Assembly: GCA_037624485.1 (NCBI GenBank)
Contig: JASJJC010000009.1
Span: 1-64,000, forward strand
Source: JAFMKE01 sp037624485
Lineage (GTDB): Bacteria > Bacteroidota > Bacteroidia > Chitinophagales > UBA8649
Direction of reading: 5' to 3'
DNA: 64,000 nt
Part shown: piece after piece, positions 63,955 through 64,000 of the stretch
Numbering within the stretch: the first letter of the stretch is position 1
How the letters are laid out: each line of letters starts with the position of its first letter
The notes under the pieces: generated by a model
Seen by the model: the letters and a program-made list of their open reading frames with translations, nothing else
What the model was told of the DNA's origin: nothing
Database searches by the model: none
Program-made: the position numbers and the translations under genes

Positions 63955-64000
63955 ATGAGTATTAGATATTTTCTATTGTTAGGAATTGGCAGTTTATGTT
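63955..64000 (+). CDS. Start of an exported protein, cut by right window edge
   Basis: ATG 63955 opens MSIRYFLLLGIGSLC, the beginning of a signal peptide, 20 bp behind the type IX cargo gene. In Bacteroidota a PorP/SprF-like outer-membrane protein often follows such a gene, so that is the likely identity, but only 15 codons are visible. Confidence 0.5.
   Translation, partial: MSIRYFLLLGIGSLC

Noticed and set aside
1..64000. CRISPR array, rRNA or tRNA genes
   Set aside because: No regularly spaced short repeats with unique spacers and no rRNA- or tRNA-like sequence were seen on reading; a covariance-model scan was not possible.

Overview
The window is a chromosomal stretch of a Bacteroidota bacterium. 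Evidence: type IX secretion C-terminal domains (gliding-motility type B domains in two proteins, a probable type A sorting domain in a third), an alternative complex III/cytochrome oxidase operon, an atpBEFHAG cluster without atpDC, PKD and thrombospondin-type-3 envelope proteins, TAnnTTTG promoter boxes, and an AT-rich base composition with few Shine-Dalgarno sites. A Saprospiria- or Flavobacteriia-like lineage is plausible, but the genus cannot be fixed from the sequence alone.

Region 1 (1 to about 7564) is the right part of an integrative element whose left end is outside the window. It ends exactly behind the 3' end of mnmE. Reading leftwards from mnmE it carries a tyrosine recombinase, an unknown helper gene, an excisionase-like HTH gene, a putative Rep-like gene, a 79-residue ORF, a two-gene secreted/membrane cargo on the + strand, and an unknown gene cut by the window edge. 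A decayed 3' fragment of a second rep-like gene (575-775), a 91 % identical 100-bp duplication (473-572 and 3791-3890) and three copies of a 42-bp repeat with inverted ends show that the element was built by duplication or tandem insertion of related modules. This is the least ordinary part of the window.

Region 2 (7565-27504) is housekeeping and envelope: mnmE, a low-molecular-weight tyrosine phosphatase, an HTTM-like membrane protein, folA with a HI0933-type flavoprotein, acetyl-CoA synthetase, a PLP enzyme of the Cys/Met class, pheS, guaB, a secreted PHB-depolymerase-like esterase, a type IX cargo protein, an M16 peptidase pair (one active, one without the zinc motif) and an OmpA/TSP3 protein. 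Three genes (folA, pheS, M16) share an almost identical promoter-to-ATG block that predicts leaderless mRNAs.

Region 3 (27629-32749) is the ATP synthase operon atpB-E-F-H-A-G, with a strong hairpin between atpE and atpF. Region 4 (32909-40230) holds a fasciclin lipoprotein, a response regulator with a histidine kinase, a very large NtrY-like kinase and a CAP-domain protein.

Region 5 (40356-56517) is one long respiratory operon from a clear promoter: actABCDEF (alternative complex III, quinol to cytochrome c), coxB, coxA, ctaB, two subunit III genes, a subunit IV-like gene, a SCO copper chaperone, a DUF420 protein and a small CxxC membrane protein. It encodes the electron path from menaquinol to oxygen together with the heme and copper assembly factors.

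Region 6 (56589-64000) has an M1 aminopeptidase, an alkyltransferase-like protein without the acceptor cysteine, trmB, a 1229-residue type IX-secreted PKD protein and the first codons of a further exported protein at the right edge.
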